A stretch of 64,000 nt of DNA, from assembly GCF_001500315.1 (NCBI RefSeq), contig NZ_LLER01000010.1, positions 186,001-250,000 on the forward strand. The letters run 5' to 3'. This stretch comes from Staphylococcus auricularis (GTDB lineage: Bacteria > Bacillota > Bacilli > Staphylococcales > Staphylococcaceae). A program made the position numbers and the translations under genes. Shown here piece by piece: positions 28,357 through 37,617 of the stretch. Numbering within the stretch: position 1 is the first letter of the stretch; the number at the start of each line of letters is the position of its first letter. The notes below the pieces were generated by a model that was not told the origin of the DNA, searched no databases, and saw nothing but the letters and a program-made list of their open reading frames with translations.

Positions 28357-28682
28357 TAGTTAGTCTCCTCCTCTGTAGATAATTTGAGTCCAATAATACC
28401 GCCAATCAATGCGACGATTAAAATAATCTTAAGGATGTTCGTTGATGCGCCGAAGAATATCATATCGACAAGTACAGTACCTGCTGCACCGATACCGGTA
28501 AATACCGCATAAACTGTGCCGACAGGTAAGTGTTTAGACGTGTTAATGACGAGATAAAAGCTCAATCCAATTAAGATGAAGGTGATGGCCCACATGATCC
28601 AATTCGTTGAATGTGTGAGTCCCACAACCCATAGGATTTCACAAATACCTGCAAGGACAACCTTCAACCATTGCCACTGCAT
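28356..28682 (-). CDS. SMR-family exporter subunit (first of pair)
   Basis: A 108-aa four-helix protein with the conserved Glu14 in LAGICEILWVVGL, PVGTVYAVFTGIGAAG and GGIIGLKL. First gene of the two-gene SMR operon; GGGAGG lies upstream of ATG 28682. Such pairs need both subunits and probably insert in opposite orientations. Efflux of a cationic compound is expected. Confidence 0.88.
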   Translation of the reverse strand: MQWQWLKVVLAGICEILWVVGLTHSTNWIMWAITFILIGLSFYLVINTSKHLPVGTVYAVFTGIGAAGTVLVDMIFFGASTNILKIILIVALIGGIIGLKLSTEEETN

Positions 28683-28794
28683 TGCGCATGCCTCCCTTTA
28701 TAATACAACTCTAATATTATCTCAAATGAAAATGATTCACGCAATTAAGGCAGTTTCACGTATTGCGCTATGAACTTCCTGTCTTAATGCAATT

Positions 28795-28835
28795 AAAAAA
28801 GCTCAAACATCTATATCGATATAGACGCTCGAGCT
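28795..28835 (-). terminator. terminator of the DUF4870 gene
   Basis: AGCTC/GAGCT closes a stem that contains the perfect palindrome TCTATATCGATATAGA. On the minus strand it ends in TTTTTT. Confidence 0.8.
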
Positions 28836-28907
28836 ATTAAATACTTGAGTCAATTAAACGACGTATCCCAAACCCACGCTTTACCGTGAGAACAACTATG
28901 CCTTTCC

Positions 28908-29291
28908 TCATTTGAAGAATGGGATTGATAGAGGGATAAGATAATCCTTACCTTTATAGGCTTTCACAGCTGCCACAATTCTAAAGATAAAATCTAAGAT
29001 TGCGATGACAGGTAATGCGATAAAGCCGATAAGTACGAACAGTAAGATACCACTTAAAATATACCAAATCACATAAGAAATGAAGAAATTAAAGTAGTTT
29101 TTACCTGCACGATCTACGAACTCTGATGTATCACGTTTAATCAACCAAATGATTAATGGTGCAATAATAGAAGTGAAGAAGCTTAATACATAGATAAGCA
29201 CGACCATTAATCTTTCTTCAGACGTGGGTTCTGTCGTCGGTGTGGAAGCGCTGTTTTGATTCACTGTCGTATTTTCTTGTTCTGATGTCAT
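28908..29291 (-). CDS. DUF4870 membrane protein
   Basis: A 127-aa protein. An acidic/Thr-rich cytosolic N-terminus (residues 1-30) leads to three helices: VVLIYVLSFFTSIIAPLIIWLI, then YFNFFISYVIWYILSGILLF, then the IDF..IVAAVKAYKGK end that typifies DUF4870. I start at ATG 29291, 11 nt from GGAG; the frame stays open upstream, but no better ribosome site is seen. Function of the family is not known. Confidence 0.78.
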   Translation of the reverse strand: MTSEQENTTVNQNSASTPTTEPTSEERLMVVLIYVLSFFTSIIAPLIIWLIKRDTSEFVDRAGKNYFNFFISYVIWYILSGILLFVLIGFIALPVIAILDFIFRIVAAVKAYKGKDYLIPLSIPFFK

Positions 29292-29500
29292 CAGGCATGC
29301 ACACTCCTTTCTGTGATGTTTTAAATATAACAAATTTTTAAGAAATGTCTAAAAATTTTTAAATTATTTGTCGTATGCAACTATTATGGAACTCATTAGC
29401 AAAACGATTTTCGTGTTTATAAATGGTGAGATACGGCTATATCAATAGGTGTATGAATTATATATGACGCTGATTTATTGTTAGGAAAGAGGGGATATGT

Positions 29501-30571
29501 ATGAAGATCGCAATTGTAGGTTCAGGTAACGGTGCTGTTACCGCAGCTGTAGACATGTATAAACAAGGGCATGATGTCCGTTTGTATTGTCGTAATCAAT
29601 CGATACACAAGTTTGATCAAGCCTTAAAAGAAGGTGGCTTTCACTACAATGAGGAAGGTGACGAAGAGTTCGTACCTTTCACAAATATTAGTGATGATAT
29701 GGGTTATGTGCTCGATGGGGCAGAAGTCATTCAACTTATTATTCCATCCTCATTTATTGAGCATTATGCGAGTACGATGGCTGACTTTGTAGAAGATGGA
29801 CAACTCATCCTCTTTAATATGGCAGCAGCTATGGGGTCTATCCGTTTCATGAATGTGTTGGAAGATAAGCATATTAAGAAAGACCTTAAATACGCAGAAC
29901 TCAATACACTCACTTATGGGACACGTGTGAACTTCGATGAGGCGCAAGTGGATTGTTCATTGAAAGTGAAGAAAGTATATTTTTCAACTTATGATAAACA
30001 ATATTTGAGTGAAAGCTTTGAGAAAGTGGAACAGTTTTACCCTTACATTGTAAAAGAAGAAAGCTTATTAAAAACGAATCTCGAAAATGGTAATCCAGAA
30101 GTCCATCCAGGACCCACATTATTAAATGTAGGTCGTATCGACTATAGTAGTGATTTCGCTCTATACGAAGAAGGGATTACTTCTCATACTGTACGATTGT
30201 TACACGCTGTAGAATTAGAACGCTTAACACTCGGACGTAAGTTAGGCTTTGAATTATCTACGGCGAAAGAAGCGCGCATCGAACGCGGTTATCTCGAACG
30301 TAAAAATGAAGATGAACCACTCAATCGCTTGTTTAATACAAGTCCAGTCTTCACGCAAATTCGAGGACCTCACAGTGTGAACGTTCGTTATTTAACTGAA
30401 GATATTGCTTATGGTCTCGTGTTCTGGTCTAGTTTAGGTCGTTTGATAGGGGTGCAAACACCGAACACAGATGCTATCATTACTATTGCTTCTACTATTC
30501 TTGAAAGAGATTTCTTTGAAGAAGGTCTAACAGTCGAAAAATTAGGGGTCGAAAAGTTAGGTTTAGACTAA
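29501..30571 (+). CDS. octopine/nopaline (opine) dehydrogenase family protein
   Basis: A 356-aa NAD(P)-dependent enzyme: N-terminal Rossmann fold (KIAIVGSGNGAVTAAVDM; LYCRN) and C-terminal all-helical opine-dehydrogenase domain with NPEVHPGPTLLNVGRID and the catalytic-type HAVELERLTLGR. Family members reductively join an amino acid with a keto acid. It is shorter than CntM-type staphylopine dehydrogenases and has no cntKL neighbours. An NhaC transporter follows by 49 nt in the same direction and probably the same unit, so the product or substrate may be transported. Confidence 0.85.
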   Translation: MKIAIVGSGNGAVTAAVDMYKQGHDVRLYCRNQSIHKFDQALKEGGFHYNEEGDEEFVPFTNISDDMGYVLDGAEVIQLIIPSSFIEHYASTMADFVEDGQLILFNMAAAMGSIRFMNVLEDKHIKKDLKYAELNTLTYGTRVNFDEAQVDCSLKVKKVYFSTYDKQYLSESFEKVEQFYPYIVKEESLLKTNLENGNPEVHPGPTLLNVGRIDYSSDFALYEEGITSHTVRLLHAVELERLTLGRKLGFELSTAKEARIERGYLERKNEDEPLNRLFNTSPVFTQIRGPHSVNVRYLTEDIAYGLVFWSSLGRLIGVQTPNTDAIITIASTILERDFFEEGLTVEKLGVEKLGLD

Positions 30572-30620
30572 GTGAAGCACAGAATAAACAATGAATCATT
30601 AAATAAAAGGAGGGCGTTTT

Positions 30621-32018
30621 ATGAAAAGAAAACCAACTTTGCTGGAAGCGTTATCGACTATTATTGTAATGATAATTATTGTCATAACTGGCTTTACTAT
30701 ATTTGAAATACCAATTCAAGCATTGTTGATCTTAGCTTCTGCCTATGCTGCATTTATCGCAAAACGCGTAGGATTGAGCTGGAAAGATTTAGAAGAGGGG
30801 ATTACGAAACGGCTCGCGACAGCGATGCCAGCGATATTTATTATTCTAGCTGTCGGTATCATCGTTGGTACATGGACGTATTCAGGTACAGTGCCAGCAC
30901 TCATCTATTACGGGTTAGAATTTTTAAATCCTACATTCTTCTTAGTTTCTGCATTTATTATTTGTGCAATCACTTCTGTAGCCACAGGTACTGCTTGGGG
31001 TTCAGCATCAACAGCAGGGATTGCCTTAATGGCGATTAGTACGAACTTAGGATTGAATCCAGGTATGACTGCTGGTGCGATTATTGCTGGAGCAGTATTC
31101 GGTGATAAAATGTCACCACTTTCAGATACGACAAACTTAGCAGCACTCGTAACGAAAGTGAATGTTTTCTCACACATTCGTGCGATGTTATGGACAACGA
31201 TTCCAGCCTCACTCGTCGGTATTGTCGTTTGGCTCATTGCAGGGACACAAGCGAGTGGTAATACAGATGAAAAGCAAATTAATGGTTTGATGGGAGAAAT
31301 CGCATCTATTTATAACATTAATTTCTTAACATGGGTTCCGGTTATTGTCATTGTCGCTTGTCTTTTATTCAAAATATCAACCGTGCCATCCATGCTTGCT
31401 TCTGGCTTGAGTGCCATTATCGTAGGTGCCATCAACAACGGCTTTTCAATCGTCGATGGTTTCCAAGCTTCATTCGACGGATTTAAACCTAAATACATAC
31501 CAAACCATGGCGACCTTTCAGATAGAGCCACTGATCTCGTGACTCAAGGTGGTATGATGAGCATGACCGAAATTATCGTGACCATCTTTTGTGGTTACGC
31601 CTTTGCCGGTATTATCGAACGCTCTGGTTGTCTAGAGGTCATTTTACGTAGAATTGCAGCTAATATACACACCGTTGGACAACTCATATTAGCTACTGTA
31701 ATTTGCGGCTTAATGATGGTATTAGCAGCAGGTGTAGCCTCTGTTGTCATCATCATTGTGGGTGTACTCATGCTTGAAATGTACGATAAAATGGATCTCG
31801 ACAGAACCAACTTATCACGTACACTCGAGGACTCTGGTACTATGATTATTCCTTTAATCCCTTGGGGTACTTCAGGTATTTATTATACACAACAACTCGG
31901 AGTAGCATTTGATCAATTCTTTATTTGGACCGTACCATGTTATCTCTGTGTCGTATTCGCATTGATTTACGGCTTTACAGGTATCGGTATTAAGAAAAAA
32001 CCATCATCTTCAAAATAA
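30621..32018 (+). CDS. NhaC-family antiporter paired with the opine dehydrogenase
   Basis: A 465-aa membrane protein with ~11 helices. Family motifs include SVATGTAWGSASTAGIALMA, GAVFGDKMSPLSDTTNLAALVT and TMIIPLIPWGTSGIYY. Strong AAAAGGAGGG site before ATG. It is a paralogue of the SAM-regulated transporter at 3.1 kb, but closer to the classic NhaC/MleN group, which exchanges H+/organic anion for Na+. Its specific partner solute may be linked to the adjacent dehydrogenase. Confidence 0.87.
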   Translation: MKRKPTLLEALSTIIVMIIIVITGFTIFEIPIQALLILASAYAAFIAKRVGLSWKDLEEGITKRLATAMPAIFIILAVGIIVGTWTYSGTVPALIYYGLEFLNPTFFLVSAFIICAITSVATGTAWGSASTAGIALMAISTNLGLNPGMTAGAIIAGAVFGDKMSPLSDTTNLAALVTKVNVFSHIRAMLWTTIPASLVGIVVWLIAGTQASGNTDEKQINGLMGEIASIYNINFLTWVPVIVIVACLLFKISTVPSMLASGLSAIIVGAINNGFSIVDGFQASFDGFKPKYIPNHGDLSDRATDLVTQGGMMSMTEIIVTIFCGYAFAGIIERSGCLEVILRRIAANIHTVGQLILATVICGLMMVLAAGVASVVIIIVGVLMLEMYDKMDLDRTNLSRTLEDSGTMIIPLIPWGTSGIYYTQQLGVAFDQFFIWTVPCYLCVVFALIYGFTGIGIKKKPSSSK

Positions 32019-32052
32019 AATACAGCACACTTAGATTGTGAGTGGAACAAAT

Positions 32053-32086
32053 AGGCTGGGACATCGACATGTCTCAGCCTTCTTTT
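32053..32086 (+). terminator. terminator after the NhaC gene
   Basis: AGGCTGGGACAT pairs with ATGTCTCAGCCT around CGAC and is followed by TCTTTT. Another member of the repeated stem family. Confidence 0.85.
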
Positions 32087-32287
32087 ATATCGGTTTAGCA
32101 TCAATCGCGCTTCGTCCATCTTTGAGTTCACGTGAAAGGGGTATAATAATAAGATGCTTCACAGATTGACACGATCATTTCCTCTATGAATAAGGATGAT
32201 GTTATAAAATGAGTTTTTGGACGTGTTGTGTTTTAGGTTTTAAAATAGGTTTTAGTGATAAACAAATAGTAGATAGAGGTGAAGCCA

Positions 32288-32773
32288 ATGATTTATATAT
32301 TAACGCTGATTGCTGCTATTGGTGTATCCATCGCAGTAGATCAATATTTTAATAATAAAACGCCATTTAATGCAATTACGATTACTTCAGGACTCATTGG
32401 TTTAGTGTTTTATGTATTAAGTTTTATTTTTGTTCAAATGACATGGGTGGACAACACGAATGCGCTTCATGAAAGCATATTAGTAACGCTATTTGTCTTT
32501 GCATTGTTTTGGGTGTTATCACATCGGAATTCAACGTATGACACGATATTTTATACGATAGCTATCGTGTTATTGACGATTGCACTTGCGGTGATTAACG
32601 TAACGCAACCTTCATTATCGATGTTGATTGTAAGAATTATCTTCACAGTCATCTTTTTAGGCCAAGGAATTTACGTTGTCTACAAACAAGTTAAAGATAA
32701 AGTCTCTGAAAGTTTCCCATTACTTTATTTACTCGCATTTGTATATTGGGTTTCAGTGGCTTATGGCTTTTAA
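32288..32773 (+). CDS. multi-pass membrane protein of unknown function
   Basis: A 161-aa protein with five to six helices (MIYILTLIAAIGVSIAV, AITITSGLIGLVFYVLSFIF, ILVTLFVFALFWVLSH, IAIVLLTIALAVINV, LIVRIIFTVIFLGQGI, YLLAFVYWVSVAYGF). ATG 32288 has AGAGGTG upstream. No conserved catalytic motif recognised. It ends at a terminator shared with ssaA. Confidence 0.72.
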   Translation: MIYILTLIAAIGVSIAVDQYFNNKTPFNAITITSGLIGLVFYVLSFIFVQMTWVDNTNALHESILVTLFVFALFWVLSHRNSTYDTIFYTIAIVLLTIALAVINVTQPSLSMLIVRIIFTVIFLGQGIYVVYKQVKDKVSESFPLLYLLAFVYWVSVAYGF

Positions 32774-32805
32774 GTAGCAAGTTAGAATGAAAGTCTATTT
32801 AAGCA

Positions 32806-32881
32806 TAAAAAAATGAGGTAGGGATGACTTCTCCATGCCAGTTATGCATGACTGAGAAGATTGAATCCTTACCTCATTTTT
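32806..32881. terminator. bidirectional terminator between convergent genes
   Basis: AAAAATGAGGTA pairs with TACCTCATTTTT, with further pairing inside, and T-runs on both strands. Confidence 0.87.
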
Positions 32882-32918
32882 AATATGTGAATATGAGTTC
32901 ACGTTATTTTAATTTATA

Positions 32919-33635
32919 TTAGTGAATGTAGTTGTAAGAAGCAGCTTCACCTGCTGAGATTGTACGTGAAGATACAACACCAGGACCGTGACCGAAGTTC
33001 ATTTCAGACACGCGGATTGAACCGTCGCTGTTTACACTTTCAACGTATGCAACGTGACCATAAGCACCTGCAGTTGATTGCATAACCGCACCAGCTTTAG
33101 GTGAGTTATTTACTGTGTAACCTTCTGAAGCTGCTGCGTTAGCCCAGTTGTTTGCGTTACCCCAAGTTGAACCAACTTTACCGCCTGTACGATCAAATAC
33201 GTAGTAAGTACATTGACCAGCTGTGTAAAGGTTGTTTGCTGAACCTGAGTTGTTAGCGATTGAGTTTGAACTGCTTGATGGTGCAGCTTGTGTAGTTACT
33301 TGGTAGCTACGGTCTGAAGTAGTTGAAGTTGGTGCTGCGCCTCTACCACCTGTTGAGTTAGCTTGGTAAGATTGAGTGTTTGCTGAGTAGTTGCTGTAAC
33401 CACTGTTGTAGTTGTCGTAGTTATTGTATTGGTAAGCTTGGTCTGGACTCCAATTACCTTGCCAAGTGTAGTGATAGTTACCTTGTTGATCGATTGTGTA
33501 AGTATAGCTGTAAGAAGTAGGATCGTTAGGGTTGTATCCACCTTGGTTGTTTTCTGCTGCATCTGCATCGTTATGAGCAAATGCTAAAGTAGCGATTCCT
33601 GCAGTAGCGATAGTAGCTGTAGCGATTTTTTTCAT
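32919..33635 (-). CDS. ssaA: secreted CHAP-domain amidase (SsaA family)
   Basis: A secreted staphylococcal secretory antigen (238 aa) that should cut the stem peptide or cross-bridge of peptidoglycan. A signal peptide ([19 protein letters not shown] ... DADA) is followed by a low-complexity Tyr/Asn/Gln-rich region ([15 protein letters not shown], about 65-90) and a Ser-rich linker. The CHAP domain (about 130-238) has the catalytic Cys in [13 protein letters not shown] and the His in [10 protein letters not shown]. ssaA genes are WalKR targets, and a TGTWAH direct repeat lies ~140 bp upstream. AGGAGG ribosome site. Confidence 0.92.
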   Translation of the reverse strand: MKKIATATIATAGIATLAFAHNDADAAENNQGGYNPNDPTSYSYTYTIDQQGNYHYTWQGNWSPDQAYQYNNYDNYNSGYSNYSANTQSYQANSTGGRGAAPTSTTSDRSYQVTTQAAPSSSSNSIANNSGSANNLYTAGQCTYYVFDRTGGKVGSTWGNANNWANAAASEGYTVNNSPKAGAVMQSTAGAYGHVAYVESVNSDGSIRVSEMNFGHGPGVVSSRTISAGEAASYNYIH

Positions 33636-34224
33636 TGTAAAAAGTCCTCCTATTATTTACATCGATAATCATTCGTTTTTTGTTAGTCCCAAGTTACTAG
33701 CGTCACGACATTATTTTTTCCTCGTTATTTAACGACAAGCAATACTTTAACAGAAAAATCATGGCTTGTGTGGGATGTTACCGTTTTGTAATTTAGTTCT
33801 AATATTTATGTTTATCATGTAATAACAGTGAATTGTACGGAAAGGGGGGCTTAGCTTGTAGCTGTGCTGTTTTTGCTTATATTTTTACGAAAATCATGAC
33901 ACGTTTATTACAGCGTTGTAAAAATATAGAAATATAAATGACTCCTGTGAAGGCGTTTCAAAGAGGTTGGCTATGTTCAACCCTTAATCTGTGTCATTTT
34001 GATACAAAAGGTTAAATCTGTGGCAAAAACCAGCTATTATAATGAAAAAAGCAGGCACATTAGATTAAATTAACAGTCTAAAAGTAGCTTGTTAAGCATA
34101 CGTTCTATAAGAAGAATGTCGATTAAAGTGATAAGAAATTAAGTTATCAAAGTTTAAACAAGCCTTCTAAATGGTAAGTATATATGTATAAGATTAATAT
34201 CATAAACGAAGGAGTGTATTGATT
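33636..34224. other. long divergent intergenic region (ssaA and DoxX-like gene)
   Basis: No gene longer than a few codons is credible in these 589 bp. It carries the ssaA leader, a WalR-like box (33776-33792), a TTACAGCGTTGTAA inverted repeat (33909-33922) and A/T-rich spacer. A GTTTAA (34157) followed 14 nt later by TGGTAA resembles a SigB promoter for the DoxX-like gene, weakly. A hidden small RNA cannot be excluded. Confidence 0.45.
33776..33792 (+). promoter_or_regulatory. WalR-like box upstream of ssaA
   Basis: TGTTAC-CGTTT-TGTAAT fits the TGTWAH-N5-TGTWAH direct repeat exactly. ssaA is an established WalR-regulated gene type; this copy is ~140 bp before its start. Confidence 0.6.
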
Positions 34225-34587
34225 ATGATTTTACGTTATGCGACAAACTTACGCGTAGCTAAAGATTTATATGAAGCTGCGAAACCTAAATTACAAGGTG
34301 ATGAAAATGTCATCGATAACTTTGTAAACGAATTTGACTTACCACAAAAAGCAGTACCTTTAGCAGGAATAATTGAAGCACTTGCTGCTGGAAGCTTTGC
34401 ACTTAGCTTCTTAAACAAAAATGTATCACGCTTAGGTTCAATATTTACATTATCTGTACTTAGCGTAGCTGCATTAAAACACTTCCAAGCTGGTCACGGT
34501 AAAGAAGGCGCAGACCATGCGTTAAGATTAATGGGCTTAGCTTCATTAAGCTTCGCTGATACATTTTGTGAAAAAAACAATAAATAA
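34225..34587 (+). CDS. DoxX-like small membrane protein
   Basis: A ~120-aa protein with two or three moderately hydrophobic helices (AVPLAGIIEALAAGSFALSFL; LGSIFTLSVLSVAALKHFQAG). I recognise only a loose resemblance to the DoxX family. ATG 34225 is preferred over TTG 34219, since GGAG (34211) sits 10 nt away versus 4. Regular Leu/Ala composition; unknown role. It has its own terminator. Confidence 0.65.
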   Translation: MILRYATNLRVAKDLYEAAKPKLQGDENVIDNFVNEFDLPQKAVPLAGIIEALAAGSFALSFLNKNVSRLGSIFTLSVLSVAALKHFQAGHGKEGADHALRLMGLASLSFADTFCEKNNK

Positions 34588-34897
34588 AATAAGTGAATCG
34601 TGGTAACGTTGACGTATGTATAGTTGCATACCGCGTTATGCAGAAATCACATCTAATATCAGAGTATGTGTGGAGAGAAGTTATTCTTGTTGCTACACTG
34701 CTCTGATTTTTTTATTTTTCCTCATTATAAAGAAGGCAAAATGACTGAAATCAACACACAACAGTAGCGCACGATAACATGTCTAAAAATTCAAACAATT
34801 TACTAAAAAACTATTGCAAAAATGTTAAGCTTTAGTATAAAATAAAAATGTTAATTCTAGAAGTACAGCTAGGGTAGGCAGCAGGAGGAAAAGTATC
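34588..34897. other. intergenic region before sarR
   Basis: 310 bp with the terminator of the preceding gene at 34658-34714 and A/T-rich sarR promoter DNA. No further element is recognised. Confidence 0.4.
34658..34714 (+). terminator. terminator after the DoxX-like gene
   Basis: ATCAGAG pairs with CTCTGAT, with an inner GTGT/ACAC stem, followed by TTTTTTTA. Confidence 0.78.
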
Positions 34898-35245
34898 ATG
34901 GAAAAAATTGAGATTAAAAAAATCGATGATGTGTTGGTAGTAAGTCAGTATGTGAAACGGTTTTACAGAGAGGTTAAAAAAGAACTTAAACTTTCATATG
35001 AAGAAGTTATCATTTTAAATTATTTGTATAATGCAGATTCAAATGAAGTTTCTGCACGTGAAATTAGTCGCGCTTCAGGTTTGGAACCTTATTTTCTCAC
35101 TAAAGCAATGCAACGCTTAAGAGAAAAAGGCTACATTAGTAAAAAACGTAATACTGTAGATGAAAGAACCGTAATCATTGAGGTCGATGAAGCACAACGC
35201 CTTAAAGTTAACGAAATGATTGATCGTGTGAATCAATTTATTTAA
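34898..35245 (+). CDS. sarR: SarA-family winged-helix regulator SarR
   Basis: A small DNA-binding protein (115 aa, the length of S. aureus SarR). It has the SarA-family layout: LKLSYEEVIILNYLYN helix, SAREISRASGLEPYFLTKAMQRL recognition helices, and a wing with the DER motif KKRNTVDERTVIIEV. SarR dimers bind the sarA promoter and repress it, and affect agr. Identity rests on length, residue pattern and gene neighbourhood (near ssaA) as I recall it. Flanked by clear terminators, so monocistronic. Confidence 0.82.
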   Translation: MEKIEIKKIDDVLVVSQYVKRFYREVKKELKLSYEEVIILNYLYNADSNEVSAREISRASGLEPYFLTKAMQRLREKGYISKKRNTVDERTVIIEVDEAQRLKVNEMIDRVNQFI

Positions 35246-35294
35246 ATGCACAATATACTTAGCTAAGACTTCTCAGTATTTATATAAAATAAAT

Positions 35295-35346
35295 GGGAGT
35301 AAGTATCTGGACTTTGATTAAAAGTGTGGGTACTTACTCCCTTTCT
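35295..35346. terminator. bidirectional terminator between sarR and the ABC operon
   Basis: GGGAGTAAGTA pairs with TACTTACTCCC across a 25-nt loop, then TTTCTATT. Confidence 0.82.
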
Positions 35347-35360
35347 ATTATTTAAACGTA

Positions 35361-36062
35361 TTATCGCGCTTGGCTAGAGTCTAAGTAACGGCTTGTATGC
35401 GCTTCTGTTTTGTGGAATATCATTTCGAGTACGATGGCGAGTAACCAGTATAATACAGCAGCGACGGTATAGACTGGAATAAATTGATAACTTTCGTTTG
35501 CGATCGTTGTACTTCTCGCCATAATTTCAGTGACTTGGATGACAAACGCAAGAGATGTCCCTTTCAGTAACATGATAAATTGGTTTTCAATATTGGGTAA
35601 CGCATAGCCTAATGCTTGAGGTAATACAATGCGTCGATACGTATTCCATTTAGATAAACCGATGGATTCTGCTGCTTCAATTTGAGTCGTTTCTACGGAT
35701 TGAAGGCCGCCACGCATGCTTTCAGATAAATAAGCAATCGCGTGTAATGAAAAGGCGATTAAAGCAATGGCGAGCAGTGAGAATACATCTGGATCGAAGC
35801 CCAAGCTAAACGTATCATTCAGTAATAAAATAAAGGCTGGAATACCGTAGTAAAACATCAACAGTTGAACGATTAATGGCGTACTTCTAAAAAAGGAATT
35901 ATAGACCACGATGAGTTGTGAGAGTACAGGAATATGATTCAAACGAATGATCGCAAATAACGTTCCAACCAGTAATCCTACAATCATCGCGACAATCGCA
36001 ATCACTAGAGTAGAAGGCACGCCTTTCATTACTTCGATAATAATATGTAATAAATGATTCAT
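35361..36062 (-). CDS. amino-acid ABC transporter permease (second)
   Basis: A 233-aa His/Glu/Gln-type (HEQ) permease with ~5 helices. The EAA loop reads QIEAAESIGLSKWNTYRRIVLPQALGYALPNI. Fourth and last gene of the operon, 14 nt after the first permease, with AAGGAG upstream. Two different permeases indicate a heterodimeric membrane domain. Probably a polar amino acid or cystine system; the exact solute cannot be read from sequence. Confidence 0.87.
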   Translation of the reverse strand: MNHLLHIIIEVMKGVPSTLVIAIVAMIVGLLVGTLFAIIRLNHIPVLSQLIVVYNSFFRSTPLIVQLLMFYYGIPAFILLLNDTFSLGFDPDVFSLLAIALIAFSLHAIAYLSESMRGGLQSVETTQIEAAESIGLSKWNTYRRIVLPQALGYALPNIENQFIMLLKGTSLAFVIQVTEIMARSTTIANESYQFIPVYTVAAVLYWLLAIVLEMIFHKTEAHTSRYLDSSQAR

Positions 36063-36076
36063 AACTTCTACACTCC

Positions 36077-36760
36077 TTAAACTTGATACGGTCTTTCTGC
36101 ACGTTTGTAAATGACTGTGAAGAAACCTTGCACGATCAATGCGAGTGCCCAGTAGATAACCGCAATGACGACGTATACTTGGAACATACCAAGGCCGTAA
36201 TTATTACCGATAATTAATTGAACTTGGCCCATGATGTCAATAATGCCTATCGTAAAGGCGAGTGACGTATCTTTGATTAATTCGATGATTTGCGTCGTCA
36301 CATTCGGAATACTATTACGCAGCGCTTGTGGTATCACGATATCCTTAAGAATGCGTGGATATGATAATCCAACTGACAGACCCGCTTCGATTTGCGCATA
36401 CGGCACAGAAAGGTAACCTGCCCGCATGATTTCACATAGGTAAGCAGCTGAGTGTAATGAAAATGCGAGAATGACAAAGAATAATCGACTGAAGTGATTG
36501 ATATCAATATGCACAAACAACAACAGCTGAGGTAGCGCAAAGTAGACTAAGAATAACTGTAATACGAGTGGCGTACTCCGCATAAATGAGATATACAGAC
36601 GAACGAGAGGTGCTAAAACCTTTGTCTGCTTAATGCGAATCACTGCTAGAAAAAAGCCTAGGATGAATGCGAAGATCAATGACAACACAATCATCACTAA
36701 AGTGAGTGGTAACTGTTGTAAGACTTGTTGAAATAGATCAATCCAGTTTGTATGCGTCAT
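36077..36760 (-). CDS. amino-acid ABC transporter permease (first)
   Basis: A 227-aa HEQ-type permease with the EAA loop QIEAGLSVGLSYPRILKDIVIPQALRNSIPNV and ~5 helices. Its start overlaps the binding-protein stop (ATGA), so translation is coupled. Paired with the downstream permease. Confidence 0.87.
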   Translation of the reverse strand: MTHTNWIDLFQQVLQQLPLTLVMIVLSLIFAFILGFFLAVIRIKQTKVLAPLVRLYISFMRSTPLVLQLFLVYFALPQLLLFVHIDINHFSRLFFVILAFSLHSAAYLCEIMRAGYLSVPYAQIEAGLSVGLSYPRILKDIVIPQALRNSIPNVTTQIIELIKDTSLAFTIGIIDIMGQVQLIIGNNYGLGMFQVYVVIAVIYWALALIVQGFFTVIYKRAERPYQV

Positions 36761-37617
36761 GAGGCCACCTCCAATTTCGATTTGTCTTTGTTAATTTGGT
36801 CTAAATCTTCAAATACATTGATATCAAAGTACTTTTCAGAGAGCTTTTGTAATTCGCCCTCATCAATGAGTTCTTGCGTTGCTTTATCAATATCATCATG
36901 TAGTTGTTGGTTTTGTTTGTTATAAACGATGTGAAGCGGTTCTTTTTTAACAATGCCGCCGATTTTCACATCTGCGTGGAGCGCTTCTTGAATCGCTTTA
37001 TAGGTATTCCAGTTTAAAAACATAGCATCTCTTCTGCCTTGACTTACCATTTTCAAGTTATCGCCGTTAGAAGGAGCCTGAATCAAATCAAGATCAATTT
37101 CTGGTGAATGTGTGTCATTATAATGAGATAAGATAGAGTACAGACCGCCACTTGGTGCTACTGGTGTTAGACGTTTGCCCGGTAAATCACTCAACGCGTG
37201 AATGTCATCGGTATCTTCATGTACTGCTAACATTGGCAAGGCATAACTATAGGGAACATCTTGATATAGAAATTGCTTTTCACGTTCAGGTGTCTTAAAG
37301 AACCAATTAATTGCCATGTCGAACTTTTGAGCACCTAATCCGACGAGGTTTGATTCCTCTTCACCTAGTTCGTACTCAAATTGATACTGTGGTAATTTTT
37401 GTTCGAGTTTTTTCATATAGTCCATATCTAAGCCAATAAATTCATTGTCTTTATTCGTGTAAAGATAGGGTGGGTTAATTTCAGCAGATAATGCGACTTT
37501 TATGACTTTTTTGTCATCTTTTTTGGAATTCGCTTCATTTGATTGCTGGCAGCTCGCGAGTGTTGTGACTGACAGTAATAGAATCAATGTTAAAAATAGT
37601 GCGCGTCTCCATCTCAT
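36757..37617 (-). CDS. amino-acid-binding lipoprotein of the ABC transporter
   Basis: A 286-aa extracellular solute-binding protein anchored as a lipoprotein: the N-terminal signal ends in the lipobox LASC with Cys23. The SBP_bac_3 fold starts VALSAEINPPYLYTN, with DFDMAINW-type and FLNWNTYKAIQEAL segments. It resembles cystine-binding TcyJ/TcyK-like proteins; a charged extension follows the fold (DQINKDKSKLEVAS). It overlaps the ATPase stop by 4 nt. Cystine or another polar amino acid is an inference. Confidence 0.85.
   Translation of the reverse strand: MRWRRALFLTLILLLSVTTLASCQQSNEANSKKDDKKVIKVALSAEINPPYLYTNKDNEFIGLDMDYMKKLEQKLPQYQFEYELGEEESNLVGLGAQKFDMAINWFFKTPEREKQFLYQDVPYSYALPMLAVHEDTDDIHALSDLPGKRLTPVAPSGGLYSILSHYNDTHSPEIDLDLIQAPSNGDNLKMVSQGRRDAMFLNWNTYKAIQEALHADVKIGGIVKKEPLHIVYNKQNQQLHDDIDKATQELIDEGELQKLSEKYFDINVFEDLDQINKDKSKLEVAS

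Noticed and set aside
28683..28907. Guanidine (ykkC) riboswitch before the SMR pair
   Set aside because: The conserved ykkC core was not found; the region between the genes holds the upstream gene's terminator.
33296..33580. Thr-rich frame inside ssaA
   Set aside because: Alternate reading of the low-complexity Asn/Tyr/Gln repeat on the same strand.
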